Positions 8,228-17,175 of a DNA stretch of 64,000 nucleotides are shown here, one piece after another. The notes beneath the pieces were generated by a model. It saw nothing but the letters and a program-made list of their open reading frames with translations, did not search any database and was not told the origin of the DNA. The stretch's first letter is position 1, and each line of letters begins with the position of its first letter. Source of the stretch: Desulfolinea sp050305405 (GTDB taxonomy: Bacteria > Chloroflexota > Anaerolineae > Anaerolineales > Villigracilaceae). The position numbers were made by a program, and so were the translations under genes. The stretch spans positions 124,001 to 188,000 of the forward strand of contig JBNLFG010000008.1 of assembly GCA_050305405.1 (NCBI GenBank). Direction: 5' to 3'.

Positions 8228-9403
8228 CTAGTATTTCTCGCCCGTATATTTCTCAAGCAGCGCAAATAATTCTTCTACCAAAGGGGCAACGCCCGGATAT
8301 AACTCAGCATCATCCGCCCACATATCGATGAGATAAACATCATTGACTGTGTGCAGACTGAAAGAATATGCCGTTTCATCGGGGATGCCCGGACGCTCAA
8401 AGGTTCTTGGCAAAGTCTCGATTTTGGCACTAGAAATTAATACCCAAATCGCTTGCTGCTCATCATCCGTCAGCGTATAAGGACCATATTCTGTGCTTTC
8501 ATCAAAAAGATTATGCCGAATACTGAGTGCGTCGGGCGAATGTAGGAAGAAAACCCACTCTCCCATCCCTTCGGGATGGTCAGCGTTGCCGCTATAAAGA
8601 GAGAGGGATTCATATTGCGAAAGACCCCAATTAAAATCAGAGTGATCTGCATTATAGTCAATAGTAAACTCACCACTTTCGATTTCTTGTTCCGTTGGCC
8701 TAAAGACCGTTGTCTCCCAACCATCTATAGAGGCAACGCGCATCGTGCCACAGGCATTCCCGACATTCAAAATCGCATTACCTGCTTCGTCTGTGTCAAT
8801 CAATAGATCATTATTGTAAAAAGCCGCCACTTGATCCAGATCAAAAGGTGGGGGAAGAATATCCAAAGCTGGCGCAAAGGTTAATATGGCTCCCCTGAGA
8901 GGAGGCTCGCCCTCTTGACGAAGACCGTCTTTGTTGATGTCTTGCCATAGTTGAAAATGAAGTGAATTTTCAGCAAGCTGTGCTTCCCCCCCTTCAACAG
9001 ACTGAAACCCAAAGTGATATTTGGTGAAAAGCGACCCTTCACTCGCAGATAAGATTTCAGGCGTTGTGCGGACATATCCACAAGGAGTGAGCGCTGTAAT
9101 TTCAAAAATATGTGTGTAGGTCGTGCTAATCTCGGCCTTTCCATATTTGTCAGTGTAGGCCGTATATTGAGAGAAACTCCCATGAATATTCGATGTTGAT
9201 ACAATCAGCGTATTCGGAATCGGGGCTTCGCCTTTATCTTGCTTACCATTGCCGTTTAGGTCTTCAAATACGACGATTTTGGCTGTAACAGAGTCTTTTC
9301 TTTCCGCGCCCGGCATGATCTGGCGAGGAACATAATAAGCGAAAAACGCCAAGAATAGCACACCTATGACCACGAAACTGAAAATCTTTTTCTTTTTTGA
9401 CAT
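8228..9403 (-). CDS. Membrane-anchored protein with two SdrD-B-like repeats
   Basis: 391 residues from the ATG at 9401-9403; a longer in-frame reading upstream only overlaps the next gene and is rejected. One N-terminal membrane segment (residues 5-24, FSFVVIGVLFLAFFAYYV) anchors an extracytoplasmic part. Two stretches, VVFEDLNGNGKQDKGEAPIP and LWQDINKDGLRQEGEPPL, match the start of SdrD B-type (Cna-B fold) repeats, which usually bind calcium through the D-x-N-x-[DN]-G loop. The C-terminal third resembles nothing I recognise. Likely a cell-surface protein in the minus-strand island. Confidence 0.75.
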   Translation of the reverse strand: MSKKKKIFSFVVIGVLFLAFFAYYVPRQIMPGAERKDSVTAKIVVFEDLNGNGKQDKGEAPIPNTLIVSTSNIHGSFSQYTAYTDKYGKAEISTTYTHIFEITALTPCGYVRTTPEILSASEGSLFTKYHFGFQSVEGGEAQLAENSLHFQLWQDINKDGLRQEGEPPLRGAILTFAPALDILPPPFDLDQVAAFYNNDLLIDTDEAGNAILNVGNACGTMRVASIDGWETTVFRPTEQEIESGEFTIDYNADHSDFNWGLSQYESLSLYSGNADHPEGMGEWVFFLHSPDALSIRHNLFDESTEYGPYTLTDDEQQAIWVLISSAKIETLPRTFERPGIPDETAYSFSLHTVNDVYLIDMWADDAELYPGVAPLVEELFALLEKYTGEKY

Positions 9404-9434
9404 ATTCTGCGCTCCAATAAGAGAATCATCATAT

Positions 9435-10517
9435 TTACTCAGAGATACCCCAGAAAGTAAGCCGCTTTTCACCACCTGCCGAAACAAGCAGCGTTCCATC
9501 AGGAGAAAAAAGAATATGTTGGCCATTCCTTTCATCAACGATCTCGTGCAGGAGCTTTCCTTCGCTGACATCCCATAATTCAATCGTGCCACTGATTGCT
9601 GATGTCGCCAGTATCTTGCCATCAGGAGAAAAAGCGATATCAGCGATATTTTCCTTCGCAGAGAAACGCAAATGCTCACCTGTTTCCATATCCCACAAAT
9701 GAATCTCTTCACTTTCTGACACCGCCGCAAGGAAATGCCCATCGGCTGAAAAAGCGAGTTCAGTCATAAATTCGCCCAAACGTGTGAAATCATACAATAG
9801 GCGCAGGAAATCGCCTTCCAATTGCCAGACCGTAACCGTGCCATGATCTCGCGCTCCAACCGCCAGATGCCCCGCGGATGAAGAAGCCACAACGTTCGCA
9901 CTGGAGCCATCTACCCAAGCGGGTTCTATCCTTTCATCTTCATACCTGCCCCCGTCCAGGTGCCACATGGAGATGCCTGTGTGGATCGCGACAATGCTAT
10001 TATTGTCAGCCAGCATGGTCATTCCCCGAAAGTTGCCGCGCAGGTCTCTGGTTTCGCCCCGTGCGCCCAAGCTTTTCTGTGCTGCCATCCCCCATACATA
10101 AACATCATATTTTTCTGCATAAAGCAGCATCTCCCCATCCCAGGAAAACGCAATGGTATTGGGGGCATATTTTGAAACCTGAATAGGATTTAAAAGTTCA
10201 AGTGGGTCATACAAGAAGACATCATTCGTTGAAACCGCTAACCACTGCTGGCCGGGGCTACTATTCTGGCTCGTCCAAGCTATATCCCGCACACTATTAT
10301 CTTGTTCCAAAAACCCTAACGGAATGAGTGAATCTATATTTTTTTCAGAGATCACAATGCCTGTTACCGGCACAGTATCTTCAAGCTCAACGGGCTCAAT
10401 TTCAGGAGTGGATGTAGCAGCATTCGGGGCAGAAGATGGGCTGACGCTGGTGCTCTGACACGCCAAGATAACACCTAAAAAAAGGAAAAATAATAATGCA
10501 AATTTTGATGGTTTCAT
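9435..10517 (-). CDS. Lipoprotein with WD40 beta-propeller repeats
   Basis: 360 residues. The start at 10515-10517 is preceded by GAGGAG and followed by a lipoprotein signal with lipobox LGVILAC. A Ser/Thr/Pro linker (residues about 22-50) leads to WD40-like blades, including LAVGARDHGTVTVWQLEG, LAFSADGHFLAAVSESEEIH LWDMETG, IAFSPDGKILATSAISGTIE LWDVSEG and ILFSPDGTLLVSAGGEKRL. About six to seven blades fit the length. WD40 lipoproteins usually act as interaction platforms; the partner is unknown. It lies 31 bp before the SdrD-B-like gene and is probably co-transcribed. Confidence 0.82.
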   Translation of the reverse strand: MKPSKFALLFFLFLGVILACQSTSVSPSSAPNAATSTPEIEPVELEDTVPVTGIVISEKNIDSLIPLGFLEQDNSVRDIAWTSQNSSPGQQWLAVSTNDVFLYDPLELLNPIQVSKYAPNTIAFSWDGEMLLYAEKYDVYVWGMAAQKSLGARGETRDLRGNFRGMTMLADNNSIVAIHTGISMWHLDGGRYEDERIEPAWVDGSSANVVASSSAGHLAVGARDHGTVTVWQLEGDFLRLLYDFTRLGEFMTELAFSADGHFLAAVSESEEIHLWDMETGEHLRFSAKENIADIAFSPDGKILATSAISGTIELWDVSEGKLLHEIVDERNGQHILFSPDGTLLVSAGGEKRLTFWGISE

Positions 10518-10556
10518 CTCTACTCCTCTACTTCCGTCCAAAGCTTAAATCCTGTT

Positions 10557-10685
10557 GCTTGGGATAATGCGATTCGCGCGTGGTTTTCGCTCGGTGCCGC
10601 TGGTCAACATCTTCTCGGCGTGGAGAATATCCTGCTCACGCCGAGAAGATGTTTGGGTGCTGTACCCAAGCCTAAATCACGGATG
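10557..10685. repeat. Hairpin element family 2, copy 1
   Basis: A perfect 17-bp stem, AACATCTTCTCGGCGTG (10606-10622) with CACGCCGAGAAGATGTT (10637-10653), separated by a 14-base loop GAGAATATCCTGCT. It is nested within a GCTTGGG/CCCAAGC inverted pair (10557-10563 and 10665-10671). GTCAACATCTTCTCG and CAAGCCTAAATCACG recur with small changes at 21053-21163. It fills the gap between two lipoprotein genes; no T-run follows. Confidence 0.8.
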
Positions 10686-10690
10686 TTTCG

Positions 10691-11317
10691 TTAAGGCTCG
10701 ACTATCGGGGCAAGGAAATCCTGTAATTCTGAAACTGTTACAGAAGCAAAATAATCTTCCTTTTCTTCGTCATCCGAAAACATGTGGAACATGGGGCAAT
10801 CGTCCACGCTGGCTTGTATGTTTGTGTTTGCCAAAACTTCTCCAGATTGGGCAGCGTAAACAGTGACCTTATAGTTAACGTTATAGAGATCAAGCAAAAA
10901 GACCTTATCGCTTTCGTCGTCCTGGTAATCGCATGTCGCGAGAAAGGTGGTTTCTTCCTTTTCAAGACAGGCAACCACTTCAACCGTTGAAAAATCGCCT
11001 TCATAATCCACCATCCACGGGACGGGGAATTTCAGCGTGCTGGGATAAATTTGTGAAAAAGAGTTGTTTTCAGACGAAAATCTGTTTTCAAAAACCAAAA
11101 CCGGATGAACTTTCCCTGAGCCGGGTTCGGCAACATAGGCAGGGACTCCATCGATTGTTCCTCGTCGACAGACATCTTCAAAATCGTAGCCGGCGAGAGG
11201 CCGCGGTGTAGGCGGGGCATCGGGCTCTGATGATGTTGACGTTAGAGAACAGGCCAGTGTAGAAAGCAGAACGAAAAGTAGCGCTGAAATAATTGTGAAA
11301 CGTTTTCTTGTAGACAT
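10691..11317 (-). CDS. Putative lipoprotein, unknown function
   Basis: 208 residues with an N-terminal signal ending in lipobox LSTLAC, then a Ser/Thr/Pro-rich linker (TSTSSEPDAPPTPRPLAG). The folded part has several Cys (VCRRGT, VACLEKEE, ATCDYQDD, DDCPMF) that could form disulphides outside the cell. No family recognised. It resembles in layout the lipoprotein at 18560-19216. Same strand and close spacing as its neighbours. Confidence 0.75.
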   Translation of the reverse strand: MSTRKRFTIISALLFVLLSTLACSLTSTSSEPDAPPTPRPLAGYDFEDVCRRGTIDGVPAYVAEPGSGKVHPVLVFENRFSSENNSFSQIYPSTLKFPVPWMVDYEGDFSTVEVVACLEKEETTFLATCDYQDDESDKVFLLDLYNVNYKVTVYAAQSGEVLANTNIQASVDDCPMFHMFSDDEEKEDYFASVTVSELQDFLAPIVEP

Positions 11318-11327
11318 TTTTATACTC

Positions 11328-11553
11328 CTATATTTTTTGTGTATTTTGCAAGCGGAACCAAACCCACAGTCCCGAAATCGCCAAGATAACAGTTAGAAAA
11401 ACGGGGAATGAATACCCAATAACAGGATTGAACCAGGGGTTGTTTGCGTTGACCCCAGCGATGATCCAGATGAAAAACGAAAATATCCAGACTGCGCAAA
11501 AGCAGCGCAACAATGAACAGGCCAAGCGGGATAAGGAGAAGCTTTTTGTTCAT
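11328..11553 (-). pseudogene. Small membrane protein gene with an internal frameshift
   Basis: From the ATG at 11551-11553 the frame reads MNKKLLLIPLGLFIVALLLR SLDIFVF, one good membrane helix, then turns into low-quality sequence. The neighbouring frame, ending at 11328, continues sensibly with IWIIAGVNANNPWFNP and VFLTVILAISGLWVWFRL, a second helix. Joined, they give a protein of about 73 residues with two or three helices. The shift falls in or near an A/T-rich stretch at about 11462-11485. This may be a real mutation or a base-calling error. Confidence 0.6.
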
Positions 11554-11572
11554 TTTATACTCACGGAAACCA

Positions 11573-11713
11573 TCAGGAATATTTCTTCTGCTTTTTGATG
11601 AGATAAGCGGCGATCAAACTTGCGAAAGCGCTGGCAACAGCAAAGACCCAAGAGAAAAGGTAGGTTAGGGCAAAGAATTTAATAGGAGAACGTTCTTCAA
11701 CGTGTGTAGACAT
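11573..11713 (-). CDS. Short CPBP-protease-like N-terminal fragment or small membrane protein
   Basis: 46 residues from the ATG at 11711-11713. After MSTHVEERSPIKFF comes a single helix (ALTYLFSWVFAVASAFASLI) and a basic tail, AYLIKKQKKYS. The stretch around KFFALTYLFSW is typical of the first helix of CPBP/CAAX-type proteases, but the rest of such a protein is absent. It may be a leftover from a deletion or a genuine one-helix protein. It overlaps the end of the CPBP gene upstream by 17 bp. Confidence 0.5.
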   Translation of the reverse strand: MSTHVEERSPIKFFALTYLFSWVFAVASAFASLIAAYLIKKQKKYS

Positions 11714-12440
11714 GATTGTCTCCTTGATTTCTTTGGTTTGCATAAAGAAGAATAACGTAGCCAAGTAAAAACTCAGTTACGGGCAAAGCATAAATTGCCC
11801 AAACAGGTGGATTATTCCAATTACCTTCAAAGAGCAACCAAATCGAGTTATAGGCAAAGTGGACTGGGAAAATAAGCAGAAAGATCATTCCCGATGAGTA
11901 GCGAACACTGCCCCACAGCCAGCCGGTTAAAGCTCTAGACACGATTCCGCGCAAGCCTTGGCTAGCGTGAAAAAAGCCAAAGATAATGGACGAAACGATC
12001 AAAGCCGTCTGGGCTGAAAAACGTTTCTGGAAGAACCCATACAAGATACCGCGAAAGTAAAGCTCCTCGGTGATAACCACCACAAGATAGGTTAGCAACC
12101 CCCAAGCAACGCTGGATGAGAATGGTTTGAGCACCGAGACGCGAATGACAAAAACATAAAAGAAGATGTAGAGAATGAAAATTGCAAGAGAAAGGAAAAT
12201 ATGCTTTTTTGTTTGTTCTTTGATAATTTCCAAGCCCAAATCTCGGCGTGTAAACTTGAAGATGCTCAACAAAATCAAGCAAGCCCCTAGAAAGAACAGG
12301 TTAATAACCAAGTTACCATATTCTGTCTTGCTTATGCCAAAAAAAATCGTTGTCGCAAAACCTAAAGCCATGCCAATAACAGGGATCAGGAGAAGCAGCA
12401 AATAGTCTAACCATTGTGAGCGTTTTAAATTTTTTATCAT
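11697..12440 (-). CDS. CPBP family intramembrane metalloprotease
   Basis: 247 residues from the ATG at 12438-12440, which has an AGGGA site 8 bp upstream; an ATG at 12456-12458 is less likely. Six to eight hydrophobic helices. Catalytic motifs of the CPBP/Rce1-like family are present: EELYFRG (EExxxR), FGFFHA (FxxxH) and HFAYN (HxxxN) near residues 130-215. Such proteases process prenylated or bacteriocin-like peptides, or act in immunity, in other bacteria; the substrate here is unknown. It follows the serine hydrolase gene by 19 bp. Confidence 0.85.
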   Translation of the reverse strand: MIKNLKRSQWLDYLLLLLIPVIGMALGFATTIFFGISKTEYGNLVINLFFLGACLILLSIFKFTRRDLGLEIIKEQTKKHIFLSLAIFILYIFFYVFVIRVSVLKPFSSSVAWGLLTYLVVVITEELYFRGILYGFFQKRFSAQTALIVSSIIFGFFHASQGLRGIVSRALTGWLWGSVRYSSGMIFLLIFPVHFAYNSIWLLFEGNWNNPPVWAIYALPVTEFLLGYVILLYANQRNQGDNHVYTR

Positions 12441-12459
12441 TGATAGGTTCCCTGGCATG

Positions 12460-13977
12460 CTAAAAACCCAGATTAATTACAGAGTGCGAGGCATCCAAGC
12501 CTAAATTTGGCTGATCCAAATTTTCTAATAGTGTGCTAAAAAGCTCCTCGTATGCAGGTGCACAAGATGAAAGCGGCCCGGCAAAAGAATCTTCCTGATA
12601 ACAAAGTCTCTCCTGAGACGATGCCCCATAAAGGGTATGAGAATAACTCGCATCCATACACCACCCCTCCGTTGAGTGAAAGATGTATTGCCCATCAATC
12701 AGGTAAAGTTGATTGCGGGTCTCGGCACAGCTTGCCTCTTTTGCCAGCGAGATAAAAGGTGCAAAGCGAACCTCGTTGCTCTGAGCAGCACTCGCAAAAT
12801 CATAAAAAAGATTCACCCAGCCTTCTGCGCCGCCGAACTCCCCATAGCTTTCGCCAAAACGGACAATCACCAAATTAGTTTGGGGCGATATGTAGATAAA
12901 CTGCCCGTGATTTCCCAATGCCATGAAATCATAATTCTCCGCATCGTGCTGGATACCCCACCACATATATTTATAGTAGCCCTGCCCATTTGCGAAGATG
13001 AAATCGTCGTAATAATAATTTTCATAATCGACGGATGGATCAGCCTGAGTGGCTTCCGCAACCCAAGCCGGCGGAACGACCGCGACCTCCTGCCTGCTTC
13101 CGTTATGGAGAAAGAGCTGCCCGAATTTGGCAAAGTCAATCGCTCGCCCGTTGATGCCGCTTTCCATCTTCTCGAAGCCATTCTCATCTAAACTCCACGA
13201 AGTGCCATACTCTGCACCCATCGGCTGCCAGATTTTTTCCTGTAAATAGTTCGCAACCGATGTGCCCGTAGCACGCTCAAGAATCATGCCCAGCAACAAG
13301 GGGTGATAGTTGTTATAGTGGAACTTCTCCCCTGGAGTGCCCACAATCGATGTGTCTTCCAGCGCTAATTGGCGAAGGTCGGGGTAGTAATAGGTTTTTG
13401 CATCATCTCCGTTGACAAAGGGAAACTCTTCATACTTAATTCCCGATGACATCATCAGCAAGTTACGGATGGTGATCTTTTCAAAAGCAGGGTCACGCTC
13501 GGCTAATTCGGGGAGATAGTCGGTGATGGGGTCGTCCACGCTGTGGATGTGGCCCTCGTCAATAGCGATGCCGATCAGCGTGGAGACAAAAGATTTAGCA
13601 GTCGAGAAAGAGGTTACAATCGTCTCTCGGTCAGCGCCGTTGAAATATTGCTCGTAGATGATCTCGTCATTCTGAATGACAATGAAGGCTTGGGTGCGGT
13701 TCGCTGCCAGAAAGGTGTCAAAATTATCTATGGCGGAATCAAGTTCAAATTGCGTGCGTACGCGGTCTTCATCCAAACGATAAGAAAACTGAAGGGGTGA
13801 ATCCGATGCTGCTAGTGTACGTTCAGGGAATTTCTGGTAATCATAGACATCCGCATCACCCCAACGCAATACTCGGTTGACATATTCCGCCGGGTAGGCA
13901 ATATAAGCATAGAGAAGAGCAAAGCCAATCAGAAAGATTAGGCTTAGGAGAATGTATTTGAGCGCTTTTTTAAACAT
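12460..13977 (-). CDS. Membrane-anchored serine hydrolase, beta-lactamase class C / penicillin-binding family
   Basis: 505 residues. An N-terminal signal anchor (about 8-28) is followed by a beta-lactamase-type domain: nucleophile Ser125 and Lys128 in FSTAKSF (SxxK), Tyr221-Asn-Asn223 as the YxN element, and GNHGQF in place of KTG (HxG form). Residues about 420-505 form an extra Cys-containing tail (CAETRN, GWCMDA, RLCYQE, SSCAP). Probably a surface esterase or peptidase; the substrate cannot be told. A decayed copy of its 5' end lies at 7458-7573. Confidence 0.85.
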   Translation of the reverse strand: MFKKALKYILLSLIFLIGFALLYAYIAYPAEYVNRVLRWGDADVYDYQKFPERTLAASDSPLQFSYRLDEDRVRTQFELDSAIDNFDTFLAANRTQAFIVIQNDEIIYEQYFNGADRETIVTSFSTAKSFVSTLIGIAIDEGHIHSVDDPITDYLPELAERDPAFEKITIRNLLMMSSGIKYEEFPFVNGDDAKTYYYPDLRQLALEDTSIVGTPGEKFHYNNYHPLLLGMILERATGTSVANYLQEKIWQPMGAEYGTSWSLDENGFEKMESGINGRAIDFAKFGQLFLHNGSRQEVAVVPPAWVAEATQADPSVDYENYYYDDFIFANGQGYYKYMWWGIQHDAENYDFMALGNHGQFIYISPQTNLVIVRFGESYGEFGGAEGWVNLFYDFASAAQSNEVRFAPFISLAKEASCAETRNQLYLIDGQYIFHSTEGWCMDASYSHTLYGASSQERLCYQEDSFAGPLSSCAPAYEELFSTLLENLDQPNLGLDASHSVINLGF

Positions 13978-14007
13978 GGGAAGTTCCCTTAAGATTAAGA
14001 TTCAACT

Positions 14008-14373
14008 TTAGCTCCCAAAGAAGCCAACCAATGCAGGCCAGATAGGGATCAGGGTTGCCAGTGCCGCGATCCATGCAATGATGGCAAGTGTGCGCGCTCT
14101 GAGCTTAAAGCCTATGCCACCTAGAATAGCAGCAGCAATTGTTACCAGCGGGGAGATAAAAACAGTCAGCACAAAGAGCATCCCGTAAAAGCAGCCATCC
14201 GAATCTCCTTCGTTCATGCGCCCCTGCGCGGAGAGAGAATCCGTGATCGGAAGCAGGTATGCCTGCCAAAGCCCCAGCAGGGCACTCATCAGGAGCGAAA
14301 TCCCACTCAAGATTCGCCCTGTTAACAAGCGTTTCTTTTCTTTTTTCTCAATATCTTCTTGTGCTTCTATCAT
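14008..14373 (-). CDS. Small membrane protein, paralogue of the gene at 14417-14758
   Basis: 121 residues with a charged N-terminus (EDIEKKEKKR) and three hydrophobic helices. A conserved DSDGCFYGML block and the RARTLAIIAWI segment are shared with the next gene, as is the FFGS end. Tandem duplication is the simplest explanation. No known family. It lies in the tightly packed minus-strand island. Confidence 0.7.
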   Translation of the reverse strand: MIEAQEDIEKKEKKRLLTGRILSGISLLMSALLGLWQAYLLPITDSLSAQGRMNEGDSDGCFYGMLFVLTVFISPLVTIAAAILGGIGFKLRARTLAIIAWIAALATLIPIWPALVGFFGS

Positions 14374-14416
14374 TTCTTATCCTCTTGGGGCTATGCCATG
14401 CATACATTTTGTAAAT

Positions 14417-14758
14417 TTAGCTTCCAAAGAAATCTATTAAACCGGGTGTTATCGGGATCATTGTCAAAATTGCTAATATCCATGCAATGATTGCCAACGT
14501 GCGGGCACGAAAACGAAAGCCGATAAGGCCAAAAATAAACACAATCAATATCAGACCGGGAACTAAAAAATAAGTCGGTGCCATTAACATGCCATAGAAA
14601 CAGCCGTCCGGATCGCCTTCATCGTAGGAATTGTAGATAGGGAGTAACCAAGCTTCCCACAGACCTACGAAGATGCTAATACCAATGCCCCATAGACTAA
14701 GAACTCGCCCAATCCACAAACGTTGTATCTTTGTTTTCTCAATATCTTTTGTCATCAT
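14417..14758 (-). CDS. Small membrane protein, paralogue of the gene at 14008-14373
   Basis: 113 residues, three hydrophobic helices, charged N-terminus (TKDIEKTKIQR). Shares the layout GLWEAWLLP, DPDGCFYGML, RARTLAIIAWI and a terminal FFGS with its neighbour. Cytosolic N-terminus is likely from the positive charges. Function unknown. Confidence 0.7.
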   Translation of the reverse strand: MMTKDIEKTKIQRLWIGRVLSLWGIGISIFVGLWEAWLLPIYNSYDEGDPDGCFYGMLMAPTYFLVPGLILIVFIFGLIGFRFRARTLAIIAWILAILTMIPITPGLIDFFGS

Positions 14759-14766
14759 TTGGTTTC

Positions 14767-15180
14767 CTATAAAGAGACTATCTTCGTACTTCTCGCTTTG
14801 GGCACGCCCGCGATCAAACTAAAAAGATAAGTAACCGCTAATCCCATCCCCGCCCCTCCAAGAACAAAGAGGAAGTTCCTACTAAAGAAGGGGGTGAGAT
14901 AACAGAGAATAAACATGGTCAGCATACCGTAGATAGCGCCGGATAAAAACAAGCTGCGTCTGTTTTTCAGGACGATCTCTTTTAGAACGGTAGATGCGAG
15001 AATCCCAAAGAAGAAGGTTGCCAGATAGCTAAAGGGCGTCAACAATACAAAGATGATCCATTGCACCATAAAAATCCCTGATAGGTCGTCAAGGTATGGA
15101 AGCATGATCGCAACACCAGCCAAAACTGGCGCTGCTAATGGGGCAATTAGAAAAGCAGCGATCACTCTTAGTTTTTTCAT
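14767..15180 (-). CDS. Hypothetical membrane protein
   Basis: 137 residues with four predicted helices (about 5-28, 38-62, 78-98 and 104-126) and short loops. No motif recognised. It is 8 bp upstream of the 14417-14758 gene and 6 bp downstream of 15187-15498, so it is part of the same transcript. Confidence 0.68.
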   Translation of the reverse strand: MKKLRVIAAFLIAPLAAPVLAGVAIMLPYLDDLSGIFMVQWIIFVLLTPFSYLATFFFGILASTVLKEIVLKNRRSLFLSGAIYGMLTMFILCYLTPFFSRNFLFVLGGAGMGLAVTYLFSLIAGVPKARSTKIVSL

Positions 15181-15186
15181 TTTTCT

Positions 15187-15498
15187 TTAAACCATGAAAA
15201 GTAAAAGGATCGGGGAAAGCGAAATTGCACCCACTAGCAAGGCAATACAAACAGCCCAAGCGATCAAAATCAGCAACCATGCCTTTTTGATAATCAGATA
15301 GATATGGCTCCCAAGAAAAGCCAACCCTCCAATAGAGCAAAAGGAGATCGCAGCCCAAAGCAAACCTGGGATAGCTTTTGCGCCAGGTTCATTATCCACG
15401 CGCCAGAAGAACGCATAGACAAAGGCGGAAATCAATATAGATAACCAACCACCTGCCAAAGTCACGCCGCCAAGTATTTCTTTACCTGTTGTTTTCAT
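15187..15498 (-). CDS. Hypothetical membrane protein
   Basis: 103 residues, three hydrophobic helices (about 12-32, 42-66, 75-100). No family recognised. Its start overlaps the end of the DUF4177-like gene by 4 bp (ATGA), implying translational coupling. Confidence 0.68.
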   Translation of the reverse strand: MKTTGKEILGGVTLAGGWLSILISAFVYAFFWRVDNEPGAKAIPGLLWAAISFCSIGGLAFLGSHIYLIIKKAWLLILIAWAVCIALLVGAISLSPILLLFMV

Positions 15499-15713
15499 AA
15501 GACTTCTCGTTTGAAATAGAATTCATTTAGCCCAGATGCAAGGGGAAGAATCGAGACCAATTCCCAGCCTTCGTAGCCCAATTTTTCCAGGATCGTTAGC
15601 CTAGTCTCTCCTCGATTCGTTAGGTCATCGACGCGTTTGGTGTAAGAGATTGTATATTGTGCCTGCTGGCTGGTTTCATAAGCGGTGAAGATGCAGTATT
15701 CCCATTTGGACAT
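15495..15713 (-). CDS. DUF4177-like small protein
   Basis: 72 residues, soluble. It begins with the typical KWEYCIFTA strand and has a later GYEGWELVSILP block followed by NEFYFKR, the pattern of the DUF4177 family (about 60 residues, unknown function). A paralogue with the same blocks lies at 20801-21022, so the family occurs at both ends of the upper half of the island. Confidence 0.75.
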   Translation of the reverse strand: MSKWEYCIFTAYETSQQAQYTISYTKRVDDLTNRGETRLTILEKLGYEGWELVSILPLASGLNEFYFKREVL

Positions 15714-15730
15714 GATGCACTCCCTTTCTT

Positions 15731-16636
15731 TTACTTTTTTAAAAATACTTGCGACAAAATAGCCAAAAGTCGATCCGGTGAATAGCCGAAAGACCAGATC
15801 CGTCTTTCTTCAAGTTGAAAACGTTCATCATTTTCAAAAGTGATAACAAGAGGATGGACAACTATTTTTGCCCCATAGCGGATGCGCCGAACCTGACGTT
15901 CGCGTTCGATCTTGAGAATGGTTTGGGTGCTGAAAACACGCGTTTTTCTAAAGAGATACTTAGCCTCGATTTGCGCTCTATCAAAAGTGACGCTATAAGG
16001 GGATGCCCATTCGTTCAGGGCAAGAAGAAAAAGAGCGAGAAAGATGAAGAAGCTCCACATTCCCAGCCAATACAAGATAGACCAGGGTTTATCGTGAGCT
16101 ACGCCTGTAGACAGGATTCCGCTGAAGATAGCGTAGATAGCAAACCCCACTACATTTTGTTTCTTGTATTCTGCTCGGAAACGCAAAACAAGTGGAAGCC
16201 GGGCGCGTTCCGCAATTCCCATCACAGGGATGTGTTGTCGAAGCGTAGCATATAGATGAGAGAAGTTATCCGTCTGGAAGGAGATCGTTAGGCGGGCATC
16301 ATCCGTAAGTAAAAGCAAGTAGGGCATGAATAATTGGCTATCCCGCTCTTCGAGAGCGTAAATATCGCTATAGCGCAGAAAAGTTTCTCTGCCAAGTTGA
16401 GAGAGCGTTATGCCTTCATTTGTGAGGATGAATTTCCCGCGAAGATGCCAGAGTATCCATAACGCACCGATGTAAAAGGGCATGAATAGCAAGGGGATCA
16501 GGATAACGGCCGATTTATCTGCGACCCTGCCTTGCGAGAATTCGCAAAAAAGGACGATAAAAACAGGTGTGGTGAGTGCGAGAAAAAGCCAGGCAGCGAC
16601 TTTTATCATCCGAGGTTGAGCGTATGTTTTTTGCAT
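15731..16636 (-). CDS. Membrane protein with two PH-like domains
   Basis: 301 residues. Two halves of similar plan: a pair of membrane helices (about 13-31 and 43-66; then about 165-182 and 190-210) each followed by a beta-rich soluble stretch (GKFILTNEGITLSQLGRETF...; SPYSVTFDRAQIEAKYLFRK...) like bacterial PH (bPH2/YdbS-like) domains. The internal duplication is an inference from layout. Likely cytoplasmic PH domains. Function unknown. Confidence 0.65.
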   Translation of the reverse strand: MQKTYAQPRMIKVAAWLFLALTTPVFIVLFCEFSQGRVADKSAVILIPLLFMPFYIGALWILWHLRGKFILTNEGITLSQLGRETFLRYSDIYALEERDSQLFMPYLLLLTDDARLTISFQTDNFSHLYATLRQHIPVMGIAERARLPLVLRFRAEYKKQNVVGFAIYAIFSGILSTGVAHDKPWSILYWLGMWSFFIFLALFLLALNEWASPYSVTFDRAQIEAKYLFRKTRVFSTQTILKIERERQVRRIRYGAKIVVHPLVITFENDERFQLEERRIWSFGYSPDRLLAILSQVFLKK

Positions 16637-16645
16637 GGAATATAC

Positions 16646-17161
16646 CTACTTGTTTAGTGTTTCCTTGATCTCAACCAGCAACCGTAGCGCTTTTTCGCGT
16701 TTTACGTCACTGCCCAAGCCCGCCAAACCGATAGTATCGCCTCTGCCTAAATCAAGGGCGAAAACTCTGAGTTTAAGGTCTCGTTTTGCAAAATCTTCCC
16801 ATGCCAAATAATTGCGATTGGTTTCATTCGCCCAGTTGTTGTGCCAATAAAGCCCATCTTTGCAAATAATAAATCCGCGTTTCCCTTTGTCTAGCGGGGT
16901 TGTGTCGCAAAAAAGGAGAATATTTTCTTCGCTTGGGAAAATCTCAAAATGCTTTTTTGCTGTGCGTAGTTTTTTCGCAGAGATTGCGCTAAAGGGACGG
17001 AATTCTTTTGCATCTTCATAACTCTTACAGATTGACTCGATCATCTCATCATTGGGTAGCCGAGGCGCCTCTTCACTTTTTCGAGTCAAGGCAGCTCCAC
17101 ACGAAGAACAGGATGATTGAATCTCTTTATAAAGGGCTCCGCAATATTGACATCTAAACAT
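16646..17161 (-). CDS. Zinc-ribbon protein, paralogue of 17176-17703
   Basis: 171 residues, soluble. N-terminal zinc ribbon CQYCGALYKEIQSSCSSCG (residues 4-22), then an alpha/beta domain with the stretches LLFCDTTPLDKGKRGFIICK, DGLYWHNNW and YLAWEDFAKR. The second domain recurs in the next gene with the same spacing. I cannot name the domain; it resembles a lipid- or protein-binding sheet domain that also occurs with membrane-stress proteins, but that is a weak impression. Confidence 0.72.
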   Translation of the reverse strand: MFRCQYCGALYKEIQSSCSSCGAALTRKSEEAPRLPNDEMIESICKSYEDAKEFRPFSAISAKKLRTAKKHFEIFPSEENILLFCDTTPLDKGKRGFIICKDGLYWHNNWANETNRNYLAWEDFAKRDLKLRVFALDLGRGDTIGLAGLGSDVKREKALRLLVEIKETLNK

Positions 17162-17175
17162 GGTTTTTGTCCTGA

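Noticed and set aside
9404..9742. N-terminal extension of the SdrD-B-like protein
   Set aside because: It overlaps the WD40 lipoprotein gene on the same strand in another frame; the internal ATG gives a clean membrane anchor.
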